The notes: generated by a model from the letters alone, not told the origin. A stretch of 54,988 nt of DNA from Spirochaetales bacterium Spiro_09 (GCA_001604385.1 LVBK01000006.1:2813-57800), one strand, 5' to 3'; positions 15,928-25,648 are shown, counted from the first letter of the stretch. Translations and numbers: made by a program.

Positions 15928-17739
15928 TTATGTGGTCAATACGCTCTCCAGTTCATCGATTATTTTTTCGAAGGACTTGCACGCCGCTTCCACGGGAGTA
16001 CTCTGTTCCATGTCGACTCCCGCCACACGCAGGGAATCGATCGGATACCGTGAGCCCCCTGACGACAAAAAGGCAAAATAATCCTTTTTCTCCTGTTCAC
16101 CCCCCGAACATACCCGTTCCGCAAGAGCCAGGGAGGCCGATATGCCGGTGGCGTATTTATACACATAAAATGCGTTGTAAAAATGGGGTATCCGCAGACA
16201 TTCAAGATCGCTGGTATCCTCAAAGTGCATGTCGCTGCCGAAATATACCTCGAGGAGTGACCGATACTCCGAACGCAGGAGTTCCGCGCTGAGCGGTGTT
16301 CCGGATTCTACCAGCTCGTGTGTCCGCTTTTCGAATTCTGCAAACATGGTTTGTCGGTACAGGGTCGCCAATATATCGCTTGCACGGGTCGACAGAAGAT
16401 ATGCTTTCATATTCCGGTCACTGGTTGACGCAAGAAGGTGCCGGAAGAGAAGATCCTCGTTAAAGGTTGACGCAACCTCTGCCTCGAATATGGTGTAGTC
16501 GTAACAGGGAAAGGGGTTCGAGCGGGCCGAATACCAGGTATGCATAGAGTGTCCCCCTTCGTGCGCCAGAGTAAATACATCGCGCAGCACATCCTCCTTG
16601 TAGTTCATGAGGATGTAGGGGTCTCCGCTAAAACCGCCCGAGGAAAAGGCACCCGAGCGTTTCCCCTTATTTTCATACCTGTCTACCCAACCATTCAGGA
16701 GGCCGGCTGACAGTGTCTGTGTATATTCACTTCCGAGCGGGCTGAGGGCTTCGGTTATCACGTTCACTGCCTCGGCATAGCTGGTGGTCTTTTTGACCGA
16801 TCCGACGAGGGGCACATATACGTCATAGTGACGCAATTCTTCTACTCCAAGCACTTTTTTTCGCAGGGCATAATAGCGATGAAGGGGAGCAAGATTGCTT
16901 CTGATGGTGCCGATCAGATTGTCATATACCGCCTCCGGTACCCTGTCCGGAAACAAATGCATGGCCCGCGCGGAGGGGTAGCCTCTGATACGTGCTGTGG
17001 CGACATTCTGGTTGACGCTTCCTGCGTACAGGTTGCCAATGGTGTTTTTATGATGGTCAAAGGCCGTATAAAACTGTGTGTATGCTGTTTTACGCAATTC
17101 GCGGTCCTGACTTTCCATGAACGTTGACCAGGTTGATTGGGTAAGCGGTTTGTCCCCTTCGGCGGTCGAAATACTTCCGAAGTCGAGGTCGACATTGGTC
17201 AGCGCTGAAAAGGTGTTTTTCGGGGTTTGACGTGACTCGGTCTGCAGTGCCAGTATACGTTCCTCCTGTTCGGAGAGGATATAGGGCTTCCATCTGAGTC
17301 GTTTTTCTATCCATACACGGAAATCGGCGAATTCTGGACGCTCTTTCCATTGATTGAGCAGGTTTTCGTCGATAGCCTGAATTGCCGGTTCAAACCAGCT
17401 TGTTTGCGCTTCCAGGGCGCTTGAACGCATCATGAATCTGCCGACCCGGTCAGTATTTCGCGCATCACTCTCGTCAGATGATTTTTGCAAAAAGGCGTAG
17501 TTTCCCAGCCGTTCGGCGGTTTTCCCCGCAGCCTCCCAGTCCCTGAGGCATGCCAGAAGGTCCTCGGCTTCGGGATGTTTTTTTGCAACTCGTTCTTTCC
17601 ATGCATTGATTATTGGAGCAGCGGCTTCGAGGACAGAAAGATCGCTCTCCCAGTCTTCGTCTGAAGAATACAGGGATGAAAGATTCCACCGGTCAGAAGC
17701 GGGTATGTCTTTTCGTTCAGGTATGCTTGAGTGTTTCAT
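15928..17739 (-). CDS. pepF: Oligoendopeptidase F (M3 metallopeptidase)
   Basis: PepF is a cytosolic zinc peptidase that cleaves medium-length peptides. The ~603-residue protein is typical in length. The N-terminal helical half contains RWNLSSLY, the PepF start signature. The zinc site is in TLAHEGGHSMHTWYS (HExxH), with the third ligand in TIFEAEVASTFNEDLL, and the substrate-binding tyrosine region is in HFYNAFYVYKYATG. The ATG at 17739 gives MKHSSIPERKD; an upstream in-frame TTG at 17754 is also possible, and neither has a well-spaced ribosome site. The gene is divergent from the transporter gene, with only 23 bases between the starts. Confidence 0.92.
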   Translation of the reverse strand: MKHSSIPERKDIPASDRWNLSSLYSSDEDWESDLSVLEAAAPIINAWKERVAKKHPEAEDLLACLRDWEAAGKTAERLGNYAFLQKSSDESDARNTDRVGRFMMRSSALEAQTSWFEPAIQAIDENLLNQWKERPEFADFRVWIEKRLRWKPYILSEQEERILALQTESRQTPKNTFSALTNVDLDFGSISTAEGDKPLTQSTWSTFMESQDRELRKTAYTQFYTAFDHHKNTIGNLYAGSVNQNVATARIRGYPSARAMHLFPDRVPEAVYDNLIGTIRSNLAPLHRYYALRKKVLGVEELRHYDVYVPLVGSVKKTTSYAEAVNVITEALSPLGSEYTQTLSAGLLNGWVDRYENKGKRSGAFSSGGFSGDPYILMNYKEDVLRDVFTLAHEGGHSMHTWYSARSNPFPCYDYTIFEAEVASTFNEDLLFRHLLASTSDRNMKAYLLSTRASDILATLYRQTMFAEFEKRTHELVESGTPLSAELLRSEYRSLLEVYFGSDMHFEDTSDLECLRIPHFYNAFYVYKYATGISASLALAERVCSGGEQEKKDYFAFLSSGGSRYPIDSLRVAGVDMEQSTPVEAACKSFEKIIDELESVLTT

Positions 17740-17755
17740 TCCTACAAGATACAAT
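17727..17755 (+). promoter_or_regulatory. Promoter of the transporter gene, leaderless
   Basis: TTGAGT (17727-17732), a 17-base spacer and TACAAT (17750-17755) place the start of transcription near 17762, one base before the ATG at 17763. The promoter sits inside the 5' end of the divergent pepF gene. Confidence 0.6.
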
Positions 17756-17762
17756 AATGGTA

Positions 17763-19988
17763 ATGAGTGAGCAACTGTCAGCTTTTCGATCCAGACAGGG
17801 CCGGCGCGTATTCAACATGTACAGCGCTCTCAATTCCTTTTCTTTTGCCCTGGTTACCGGTAATACAATCACTCTCTATGCTCTGGCTTTGGGGGCAAAC
17901 AGCACGGTCGTCGGCTTGTTGAGCGCCTTCATGTCCCTGTCTTTTTTTGCCATACCCCTGGGCAAACTGGCGATAAAGCGTTTTTCGCTTGTTCGGGTAT
18001 TTGCTCATTTCTGGATGCTTCGCAACTGGTCGTTGCTGCCACTTGCCGCAATTCCCCTGTTGATGGCTGCGGGGTATACCAATGCGGCAATCACCCTGCT
18101 ATTGGTCTGTGTGTTACTCTTCAACCTGTTTCGCGGAGTTGGCCTTATCGCGAATAATCCCGTTATCTCTACCCTTGCCCCCGGCAAAGAACGGGGAGAG
18201 TACATTGTCAGATTATCACTTATCAATAATGCGACGGCCCTATTGTCAACCCTGCTGCTTGCCTGGCTTCTATCCTTCAATGAGGGCCTTGAAACCTATA
18301 ATCTGGTCATTCTGCTCGGTATTGTGTCCGGTTTGGGTGCCTCCGCTCTCCTGTTTCGCCTTCCCGAACCCGGCGGGTTTTCCGTGCCGGAGGAGAGGGG
18401 TAGCGGTTTTATCCGTTCTGTGAGAACCGCGTTGAGGGAGACCAATTTTCGGCGCTATATGCTGTCCTATGTGGTACTTGGTTTCGGGATGGGTATGGCC
18501 AGGCCCTTTATTACCGTATTTTCGAAAGAAGTCTATGGGCAAAGCGACAGCCTGGTGACCATTTTTACCGTGTGTTCTTCTCTCGGTGCTCTCCTAATGG
18601 GGTCGGTCATGCGTCTCGTCATAGACCGCCTCGGCGCGAAACCCATGTATATCATTTTCGCGGGTATCAGCTTTTTCAGTCTCCTTCCTGCCCTTATTGC
18701 TCCCGGGATCGGTTCAGGACTGTTCGCTTTCGGCTTTTTATGTGTTCTTGCAGCGGTAACCAACATGGGTTTTGCCGGACAGGAAAGCGCTTCCCAGGCC
18801 TATTTTTTTGCCATGATTCCCCGGGATGCCGTTCTTGATTTGAGTATGCTCTATTATTTCGCCCTCGGCGGGACCGGGGCCATCGCTTCCGTTGCCGGCG
18901 GTGCACTCCTCGATTTCTTGTCCGCAGTCGGTCTTTCCAGTCTTGTGTCATTTCGGCTGTTCTTTCTAATCAGCCTCTTGCTGACGGGCATCGGCTTCCG
19001 TTTACAACAGGGTTTGCAGGATATGGGCAGCTATCCGGTCAAGGAGACGCTTGCCGTACTCTTTTCTCCCCGGGATATGCGGGCACTTACCCTGCTGCGG
19101 AAACTCGATATTACGGAAAATCCGGAGCGTGAAACTGAAATAATCGCGGAACTTGGCGAGGTTGCCTCGGAGGTATCGGTCGAGGTGTTGCTGGATCATC
19201 TGTCCTCGCCGCGCTGGGCTGTCAGGTATGAAGCGTTGCAGTCGGTGTCCAGCCTGAAGCGTCTGAATGGCAGGATGAGGGAGGCCTTGCTTGCAGAACT
19301 GCAAACAGGCATTTTTTCGACTGCCGCCCTCGCGGCCCGGCTTTTGGGCGAGTTCACCGTTCATCAGGCAGCCCCTCTCTTGCGCTCGTCCCTTGACAGT
19401 CCCGATTACCGCCTTGCCGGGGAGTCAATGCTTGCCCTTGCCCGATTGGGAGACCAGCGCGCGCAATTTCTGGTAAGCGACCGGCTCCTGCAAACCGATA
19501 ACCCGTTTATCCTGATACGGGGTATCCAGGCGATGGAAACCTACGGTACTGCCGCTTCCATTCCCATCCTGCTCGATCTCTTGCGGAACGAGCACTTGCC
19601 GGATCATATTTCAGATGAAACCATTTTGGTTCTTTCAACGCTTTTGGCGGTGCCCAAGAAATTCTTTTTTGTATTCGAAAAATATGTACGCAACCGGGAA
19701 ACTGCACGCAACCTCATAGCTGATACAGTTGACGAGTTTTTTGCCCGTCGCAAGCGCGAGGATGCTGTACTTGCCGATGTTTTGCAACGGTTTATGGGCG
19801 ACCCTTCTGCCGATTCGGATTTTGTGCACTGGGTTCTGGATTTTGGCCGCGGTCATACCGGGGTCTATTCCGCTTTGCTGGTCAGCGTGGCCCTTGACGC
19901 GGACCTGAAAAAACTTGAATCGTTTCGCTTCTTTTTATGCTTTTGGGCTGCCGCTGTCTTTGCGAACCCGAGCCTGATTGAAAAGTAA
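17763..19988 (+). CDS. Major facilitator transporter with C-terminal HEAT-like domain
   Basis: The ~741-residue protein has an MFS body of about twelve hydrophobic spans in the first ~430 residues (for example SFALVTGNTITLYALALGA near the N terminus and GTGAIASVAGGALLDFL in the second half). It is followed by a soluble tail of ~290 residues. The tail reads as HEAT-type helical pairs: VLLDHLSSPRWAVRYEALQSV, ALLAELQTGIFSTAALAARLLGEF, LRSSLDSPDYRLAGESMLALARLGD and PILLDLLRNEHL. Transported substrate is unknown. The tail probably docks a cytosolic partner, which is inference. The ATG at 17763 is favoured over the ATG at 17757 because the promoter predicts transcription starting at about 17762. 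Confidence 0.85.
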   Translation: MSEQLSAFRSRQGRRVFNMYSALNSFSFALVTGNTITLYALALGANSTVVGLLSAFMSLSFFAIPLGKLAIKRFSLVRVFAHFWMLRNWSLLPLAAIPLLMAAGYTNAAITLLLVCVLLFNLFRGVGLIANNPVISTLAPGKERGEYIVRLSLINNATALLSTLLLAWLLSFNEGLETYNLVILLGIVSGLGASALLFRLPEPGGFSVPEERGSGFIRSVRTALRETNFRRYMLSYVVLGFGMGMARPFITVFSKEVYGQSDSLVTIFTVCSSLGALLMGSVMRLVIDRLGAKPMYIIFAGISFFSLLPALIAPGIGSGLFAFGFLCVLAAVTNMGFAGQESASQAYFFAMIPRDAVLDLSMLYYFALGGTGAIASVAGGALLDFLSAVGLSSLVSFRLFFLISLLLTGIGFRLQQGLQDMGSYPVKETLAVLFSPRDMRALTLLRKLDITENPERETEIIAELGEVASEVSVEVLLDHLSSPRWAVRYEALQSVSSLKRLNGRMREALLAELQTGIFSTAALAARLLGEFTVHQAAPLLRSSLDSPDYRLAGESMLALARLGDQRAQFLVSDRLLQTDNPFILIRGIQAMETYGTAASIPILLDLLRNEHLPDHISDETILVLSTLLAVPKKFFFVFEKYVRNRETARNLIADTVDEFFARRKREDAVLADVLQRFMGDPSADSDFVHWVLDFGRGHTGVYSALLVSVALDADLKKLESFRFFLCFWAAAVFANPSLIEK

Positions 19989-20006
19989 GGCCGTATAGGG
20001 TATTCT
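19978..20006 (+). promoter_or_regulatory. Promoter of the SH3 lipoprotein gene, leaderless
   Basis: TTGAAA (19978-19983), a 17-base spacer and TATTCT (20001-20006) predict a transcript starting at 20013, one base before the ATG. The -35 overlaps the last codons of the transporter gene. Confidence 0.6.
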
Positions 20007-20013
20007 GATTGCC

Positions 20014-21357
20014 ATGACTGTTTTTTCTTTTCGTGGACATGCAGGACGCCGCGCGGGTTTGTTGTTTCTCGTTGTTATCCTGTCGCTTGCATCCTGTTCC
20101 CCCTATATCGGTTACGCTCTGGTCAATTGGTCTGTTCCTGAAATGGATCTGGTCGCGGGCGATATTGTTCCCGTATATATTCAATCCAATATTTCCCGGG
20201 TGTATGTTATCGGAACCGGCGAGGGCGGAAAAAATCGTGCCGAAGTTCCCCTGTGGCAATTAACCCTCTACAAATCAAAATCCGCCGCCCGGGCCGCTAG
20301 TCGCCTGCAGGCTGATTACCGTTTTACCTATGCATCGGTGAAGATAGACGGTCTTCCCGTCCGTGCCGCGCCAGACAACACCGCCCGACAGGTATACCGG
20401 CTTCGACAGGGTGAAAAAATAAAGATTGTCAGGAAAGGCGAGGGATCTCCCGTCATTGCGGGAAATGCGCCGCTCGAGGGAGACTGGTTTGAGGTTATGA
20501 CCGATGACGGGACGAAGGGGTGGTGTTTTTCGTATAATCTTGCCCTTTTCGACGAAAGAGAACGCGATTCGGGACTGGATACCCTTGTTGACGCGGGGCC
20601 TGACGAACTCCTGCAATCCCTTCTTTCACGCCCCTGGTATCCGGATGCCTACCGTACAATGATCGCCGAAAGCCGTGTCGACATTACCCGAATCAATCCA
20701 GCCTGGGGCTTTTTCCCCGGTAGAGACACCGGTGTTGCCCGCATTGAAAACGAGGAAGGCGTCATCAGTTTCCCTTATACCACCGTGTCGCGGGGTGACA
20801 GCGGTGTATACCGATTCGAGGGAAGCAGTTTGACCGTTCAGGTACGTCGTCGCGATTTGATTATGGTTCAATATACCGACAAAAACGGCATGCCCCAGGC
20901 CGTGTTCTATTCAAGCCTGGATACCGGCCCTGATGAGCTCATCCGCATCGAAAATGAGCGGCGAAGCGCCGTCATCGACCGAATCCGCGACGCGGGACCT
21001 TCCTTTGCCTCGGGCAATTATGGTCTCTTACGCATACTTGATGACGGCCAATTTCTCTGGAGCGGGTATCAGTTACTCTCTCCCTCTGTCATTCCGGCCG
21101 CAGCCGGCGGCAGCGGTACGATAGAGACCCGCCTTTTTTTGGCGAACAATCTTGCGGACCTGTATGACGGCGCACTGTCTTTCCGGTTCGAGAATACCAC
21201 ACGGTGGATTACCTTTCTCTACGCGCTTGACGAGCGTGGCTTGCGACTCGAGAACGTAAGCGATACTTTTATTCGGGATTCGGTTATTCAAAGCAGGAAT
21301 CTGAATCCGACGGTCATCTTCTTTACCCCGGAAACATCCGGACTCGGTGGAATGTAA
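20014..21357 (+). CDS. SH3-domain lipoprotein
   Basis: The 447-residue protein has a signal peptide with the lipobox LSLASC near residue 28, so it should be a lipidated envelope protein. Residues ~105-180 fit a bacterial SH3 module: VKIDGLPVRAAPDNTARQVYRLRQGEKIKIV, then GDWFEVMTDDGTKGWCFSYNLALFD. The remaining C-terminal half appears beta-rich and is not recognised. SH3b domains often bind peptidoglycan or cell-surface ligands. Its stop shares one base with the start of the following ABC-F gene (TAATG), so the two are probably co-transcribed. Confidence 0.8.
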   Translation: MTVFSFRGHAGRRAGLLFLVVILSLASCSPYIGYALVNWSVPEMDLVAGDIVPVYIQSNISRVYVIGTGEGGKNRAEVPLWQLTLYKSKSAARAASRLQADYRFTYASVKIDGLPVRAAPDNTARQVYRLRQGEKIKIVRKGEGSPVIAGNAPLEGDWFEVMTDDGTKGWCFSYNLALFDERERDSGLDTLVDAGPDELLQSLLSRPWYPDAYRTMIAESRVDITRINPAWGFFPGRDTGVARIENEEGVISFPYTTVSRGDSGVYRFEGSSLTVQVRRRDLIMVQYTDKNGMPQAVFYSSLDTGPDELIRIENERRSAVIDRIRDAGPSFASGNYGLLRILDDGQFLWSGYQLLSPSVIPAAAGGSGTIETRLFLANNLADLYDGALSFRFENTTRWITFLYALDERGLRLENVSDTFIRDSVIQSRNLNPTVIFFTPETSGLGGM

Positions 21358-23324
21358 TGGCCTTTGTGCAGTTTTCACGCGTCTCCCTGGCTTTCGGAAA
21401 CAGGGATATTCTTGATTCCGTGTCCCTCAATCTTGCTTCAGGCACAAAGGCCGCCCTTGCGGGTGCGAACGGTTCGGGTAAAACCACCTTGATGAAAGTG
21501 CTTGCGGGGAGTATGCAAAGTGACAGCGGAGAGCGGGCTATCCAGAAGGGAACTCGGGTTTCCTGGTTACCCCAATCGGGCATTGTCCACTCGGGCCGCA
21601 GCTTGATGGAAGAGGTTGAAACCGCCTTTGTCCGGGGCGCCGAACTTGCCACGCGCCTTGATCGCCTTGGCGATGAACTGGCTCTTTTGCTGCCCGGGGA
21701 CGGCCGTACGGAACGTCTTGTTGAAGAGCATCATGAGGTGCAGGTAGCGCTCGAAGACTCCGGTTGGCACCGAAGACGTAGTCTCGCCGAGCAAACCCTT
21801 GAGGGGCTTGGCTTTTCCCCTTCGGATTTTGATCGGCCCGTAGATGCCTTTTCCGGCGGCTGGCAAATGCGCATTGCGCTCGCCAAAATTCTGCTGGAAC
21901 AGCCCGATATTCTTTTGCTTGATGAACCGACGAATTATCTTGATCTTGAAGCGCGCAACTGGCTTGAAAGCTGGCTGAAAAGCTTTTCGGGCGGGTTTTT
22001 GATTGTCAGCCATGATCGCTACTTTCTTGACGTTACCGTCAACGAGGTATACGAGCTTTTTGGCGGACAATTGAAACGCTACCCCGGAACGTACAGCCAC
22101 TATGAGTCCGTGCGCGCGGTGGAACTCGAATCGCTGATAAAACGGTACGAGCAACAACAGGAAGAGATTGCGAAAACGGAAGACTTCATCCGTCGCTTCC
22201 GGTATAACGCTTCAAAGGCGGCGATGGTTCAGGACCGCGTCAAACGGCTTGAAAAACTGGAGCGCATCGAGATTCCGGAAAGCCTGAAAAAGATTCACTT
22301 TTCCTTTCCTCCCGCCCCACATACGGGACGCATCGTGCTGAGTGTCCGGGATATATGCAAAAAGTACGGACAGCGGCCGGTCATACAGGGTCTCGATTTT
22401 GTGCTCGAGAAGGGCGAGCGTGTCGTTGTCGTCGGGCGGAACGGGGCCGGCAAGTCGACTCTGTTACGCATTCTTTCCGGTTCAGACACCGATTATACCG
22501 GAGAGGTCGTTCCGGGCAGCGGTGTCCTCAGCGGGTATTTTTCTCAGGACAATGCCGAAATACTTTCCGGCAAGACCAGCATTCTGGAATTCCTCGAATC
22601 TGAGGCTCCCATGGAGCTGATTCCCCGGTTGCGGGACATGCTCGCCTCCTTTTTGTTCAGGGGCGATGATATACATAAATCGGTGGATGTCCTTTCCGGG
22701 GGAGAGAAAAGCCGTCTCGCCCTGCTTCGATTGCTGCTGCGCCCGATCAATTTGTTGATACTGGACGAGCCGACAAACCATCTTGATCTGCACTCGAAGG
22801 ATGTGCTTCTTCATGCCCTGAGGTCGTTCGGGGGAACGGTAATCTTTGTTTCCCATGACCGCGGTTTTATCGAGGATCTTTCGACACGGGTGCTTGAATT
22901 AACCGCTTCGGCCGAGGGCAAACCCTCCCTGGTTCGGAACTTTCCGGGCGATTATCGGTATTATATTGAGCGACTGGAACGCGAGGCAGCCGGTCTGATT
23001 ACGCCAGATTCTGCCGGAACCGGCTCCGTTCATCTCCCCGAAGTATCGGGCAAACAGGCTGCCGCGCTTTCCTGGGAAGAAGAAAAGAGGATCAAGGCCG
23101 AACGCCGAAAGAAGGAGCGCGAGGAAGAGCGTCTTTTGCAGGAAATTGAACGTTCGGAGACGGCTCTTGCCGAAAAGCGTGCCTTGCTGAATGACAGCGA
23201 AATATACAGTAACGCGGACAAATGCCGCGCAGTCCAAAACGAGATTGACAGTCTGGAAGCAGAAATAGAGCGGCTTTCCTCTTTGTGGGAAGAAGTTTCC
23301 CTGGCGCTGGAGGAGACCTCATGA
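21357..23324 (+). CDS. ABC-F family ATPase
   Basis: The 655-residue protein has two ABC cassettes and no membrane span, as in ribosome-associated ABC-F proteins. Cassette 1 has Walker A GANGSGKTT, signature FSGGWQMR and Walker B ILLLDEPTNYLD. A linker of about 60 charged residues (KRYEQQQEEIAKTEDFIRRF onward) corresponds to the P-site tRNA interaction motif. Cassette 2 has GRNGAGKST, LSGGEKSR and LLILDEPTNHLD. Both cassettes carry the H-switch SHDR. The C-terminal tail is a long charged coiled coil (EEEKRIKAERRKKEREEERL). This resembles Uup/YkpA-type factors; a specific role (housekeeping or antibiotic protection) cannot be assigned. Confidence 0.92.
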   Translation: MAFVQFSRVSLAFGNRDILDSVSLNLASGTKAALAGANGSGKTTLMKVLAGSMQSDSGERAIQKGTRVSWLPQSGIVHSGRSLMEEVETAFVRGAELATRLDRLGDELALLLPGDGRTERLVEEHHEVQVALEDSGWHRRRSLAEQTLEGLGFSPSDFDRPVDAFSGGWQMRIALAKILLEQPDILLLDEPTNYLDLEARNWLESWLKSFSGGFLIVSHDRYFLDVTVNEVYELFGGQLKRYPGTYSHYESVRAVELESLIKRYEQQQEEIAKTEDFIRRFRYNASKAAMVQDRVKRLEKLERIEIPESLKKIHFSFPPAPHTGRIVLSVRDICKKYGQRPVIQGLDFVLEKGERVVVVGRNGAGKSTLLRILSGSDTDYTGEVVPGSGVLSGYFSQDNAEILSGKTSILEFLESEAPMELIPRLRDMLASFLFRGDDIHKSVDVLSGGEKSRLALLRLLLRPINLLILDEPTNHLDLHSKDVLLHALRSFGGTVIFVSHDRGFIEDLSTRVLELTASAEGKPSLVRNFPGDYRYYIERLEREAAGLITPDSAGTGSVHLPEVSGKQAAALSWEEEKRIKAERRKKEREEERLLQEIERSETALAEKRALLNDSEIYSNADKCRAVQNEIDSLEAEIERLSSLWEEVSLALEETS

Positions 23325-23390
23325 GGGTATTGATTATCGGTTTTCACACCGGAATATGTACCGGAAATACAGGAATCCACAGGAGTTATT

Positions 23391-24632
23391 ATGAGCACAT
23401 TCAATCTTCTTGAACACGATATCCGTTCCCGCATCACCGAGATGGCCGCTCTGGAGCGGCTGTTAACGTCCATTCCGGCACTTGCGCCTGAATCGGGTGG
23501 GGATGGCGAACTTCTTAAATGCGAAGCCCTGACGGCGGAACTCGGAAAAATGGGGTTCACTCATTTTGAACGGCATGACGCGCCCGATTCCCGTGTTTCG
23601 TCCGGTATCAGGCCAAATCTCGTCGTCACCATACCCGGAGCGGACGATACGCGAACCGTCTGGATTATGACCCATCTTGATGTTGTACCCCCGGGAGATC
23701 TGACAAAATGGGAGTCCGATCCGTGGACGGTCGTTGAAAAAGAGGGGAAGCTTTTCGGCCGCGGTGTCGAGGACAATCAGCAGGGGCTCGTCGCCTCTGT
23801 CTTTGCCGCCTCTGCCTTTATCAGGACCGGTATACAACCGGCCTGTACCGTAAAACTGCTTTTTGTTGCCGATGAAGAAGTCGGCTCGGCTTATGGAATC
23901 CAGTTTTTACTCCGTGAACGTTCATTGTTCGGAAAAAACGACTTGATACTCATCCCTGATGGTGGGGACGAGAACGGTCAGACTATCGAGGTTGCGGAGA
24001 AAAATCTGCTGTGGTTGCGAATACATACGAAGGGAAAACAAACGCACGGTTCCCGTCCCGATCAGGGAGCAAATGCCCATCTGGCAGCCTGTGACCTTGC
24101 GCTTCGCCTCAATTCGCTCGAAACTGTGCTCGATAAACGGGATGCCCTGTTCAATCCTGACAGGTCCACCTTCCAGCCAACCAAAAAGGAAGCGAATGTT
24201 CCGAACATCAACACCATTCCCGGCGAGGATGTCTTTTGCATGGATTGCCGGGTATTGCCGGCGTATTCACTTGATATCGTTCGTCAGCATCTTGGGCAAC
24301 ATGCCCGGGAAGTTGAGCAAAAATACGGGGTTACGGTCGAATGGACCGAGGAACAGCGGGTGGAATCCGTCGCGACTCCTGTTGACGCTCCGGTTGTCAA
24401 AGCCCTCTCCCGGGCTATTGAGGCGGTGTATGGACAGAAAGCGCGTCCGGTTGGCATCGGAGGGGGGACCGTGGGTGCCTATTTACGCAATGCGGGCTTT
24501 GACGCGGTTGTATGGAGCCGCATGGATGATACCGCTCATCAGCCGAATGAATACTGCCTGCTTGAAAACCTGTGCGGAGACGCCTGTGTCATGGCCTATC
24601 TGATGAGTGAGGGGAGCGCGTCGGTCAGGTGA
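23391..24632 (+). CDS. M20-family metallopeptidase
   Basis: This 413-residue zinc hydrolase belongs to the ArgE/DapE/PepV-like family. Metal and catalytic signatures are THLDVVPPGD (first His and catalytic Asp), GRGVEDNQQG (bridging Asp), VADEEVGSAYG (catalytic Glu and metal Glu), LIPDGGDENG (Asp) and the C-terminal DDTAHQPNEYC (His). The lid-domain segment TKGKQTHGSRPDQGANA is also present. The substrate may be a dipeptide or acyl-amino acid; nothing ties it specifically to succinyl-DAP. The ribosome site CAGGAG is 8 bases before the ATG. It overlaps the following radical-SAM gene by four bases (GTGA), suggesting a shared function or at least co-expression. Confidence 0.88.
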   Translation: MSTFNLLEHDIRSRITEMAALERLLTSIPALAPESGGDGELLKCEALTAELGKMGFTHFERHDAPDSRVSSGIRPNLVVTIPGADDTRTVWIMTHLDVVPPGDLTKWESDPWTVVEKEGKLFGRGVEDNQQGLVASVFAASAFIRTGIQPACTVKLLFVADEEVGSAYGIQFLLRERSLFGKNDLILIPDGGDENGQTIEVAEKNLLWLRIHTKGKQTHGSRPDQGANAHLAACDLALRLNSLETVLDKRDALFNPDRSTFQPTKKEANVPNINTIPGEDVFCMDCRVLPAYSLDIVRQHLGQHAREVEQKYGVTVEWTEEQRVESVATPVDAPVVKALSRAIEAVYGQKARPVGIGGGTVGAYLRNAGFDAVVWSRMDDTAHQPNEYCLLENLCGDACVMAYLMSEGSASVR

Positions 24633-25648
24633 ACGATCCCGTAAATACCGGCGACTGGCGGGATGTATCCGCTTCGGATCATGTGTCAGTCCTTCCGGAA
24701 GTTATTCCTCCCGCCTTCAGAGAGCTTATTGAATACTCGAAAGGGAGTGATGCTCTTCTCCGGCAGATAATGTATTCTCCTCTGGAAGAGCGGGTGACCG
24801 ACGGAGAGCTCTGCGACCCGCTCGGGGAGGCCCGTTATCTGGTTACCCCCTGGCTCGTTCACCAGTATCAAAACAGGGTTCTCTTGCTGGCTACCGGCCG
24901 CTGTATCGGCTATTGCCGCTATTGTTTCAGGCGTTCCTTCACCTCACGGTCCGAGGGATTCATTACTCCCGAAGAGATTGAATTTTTATGCGATTGGCTC
25001 GCCCGTCATCCCGACGTCCAGGAAATACTGGTTTCCGGGGGCGATCCCCTCAGCGGTACGTACGATGAACTAGTACATCTTCTGTCTTCCATCCGGCGTG
25101 CGCGCAGCGATATTTTGATCAGGTTATGCACGCGCGCTCCCGTATTTGCTCCGCAACTGTTTACGACCGCTCTGATGGACTTTTTATGTTCCCTGAAACC
25201 GCTGTGGCTTATCCCGCATATTAACCACCCTGACGAGCTGGGCCTCGCTCAGCGTTCCTGTCTTGAACAGTTTATTAACCGCGGAATTCCTGTTCAGAGC
25301 CAGAGTGTGCTCCTCTCCGGTGTAAATGATGATGCGCACGTTCTGGCAAACTTGTTTCATACGCTTGTGTGTATTGGCGTAAAACCGGGCTATCTTTTCC
25401 AGTGTGACATGGCCCCCGGTACCTCGCACTTCCGTCTGCCCCTTGATCGCGCTCTGTCCCTCTACAAAGAGCTTTCCTCCCTTCTGTCCGGCTTGTCCCT
25501 GCCGGTCTTTGCGGTTGATTTACCCGGTGGCGGCGGAAAATTTCCCTTGTCTTCCGTCACCCGCACAGCACGTGTGGTCGTTGAAAATGGACAAACACAA
25601 TTGTGTGCTGAAGGACCTGACGGGAAAGTATACACCTATTCCCCTTAA
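24629..25648 (+). CDS. KamA-family radical SAM enzyme (lysine 2,3-aminomutase / EpmB-like)
   Basis: The 339-residue product starts at a GTG overlapping the M20 stop. Radical SAM cysteines 92, 96 and 99 are in GRCIGYCRYCFRR, followed by VSGGDPLSG (SAM glycine motif). The PLP-binding lysine motif DLPGGGGKFPL is near residue 306. Catabolic lysine 2,3-aminomutases are usually longer, above 400 residues, and have a zinc-binding C terminus. This length and the LLRQIMY/RVLLLATG pattern fit EpmB, which makes (R)-beta-lysine for elongation factor P. No epmA or efp is in the window, so EpmB is a suggestion rather than an assignment. Confidence 0.85.
   Translation: MNDPVNTGDWRDVSASDHVSVLPEVIPPAFRELIEYSKGSDALLRQIMYSPLEERVTDGELCDPLGEARYLVTPWLVHQYQNRVLLLATGRCIGYCRYCFRRSFTSRSEGFITPEEIEFLCDWLARHPDVQEILVSGGDPLSGTYDELVHLLSSIRRARSDILIRLCTRAPVFAPQLFTTALMDFLCSLKPLWLIPHINHPDELGLAQRSCLEQFINRGIPVQSQSVLLSGVNDDAHVLANLFHTLVCIGVKPGYLFQCDMAPGTSHFRLPLDRALSLYKELSSLLSGLSLPVFAVDLPGGGGKFPLSSVTRTARVVVENGQTQLCAEGPDGKVYTYSP

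Noticed and set aside
17613..17762. Upstream extension of the transporter gene
   Set aside because: It overlaps the start of pepF on the opposite strand. The promoter TTGAGT-17-TACAAT points to the ATG at 17763, where the MFS sequence begins.
23321..23410. A ~29-codon frame between the ABC-F and M20 genes
   Set aside because: It overlaps both neighbours, has no ribosome site or promoter, and shows no protein-like features.
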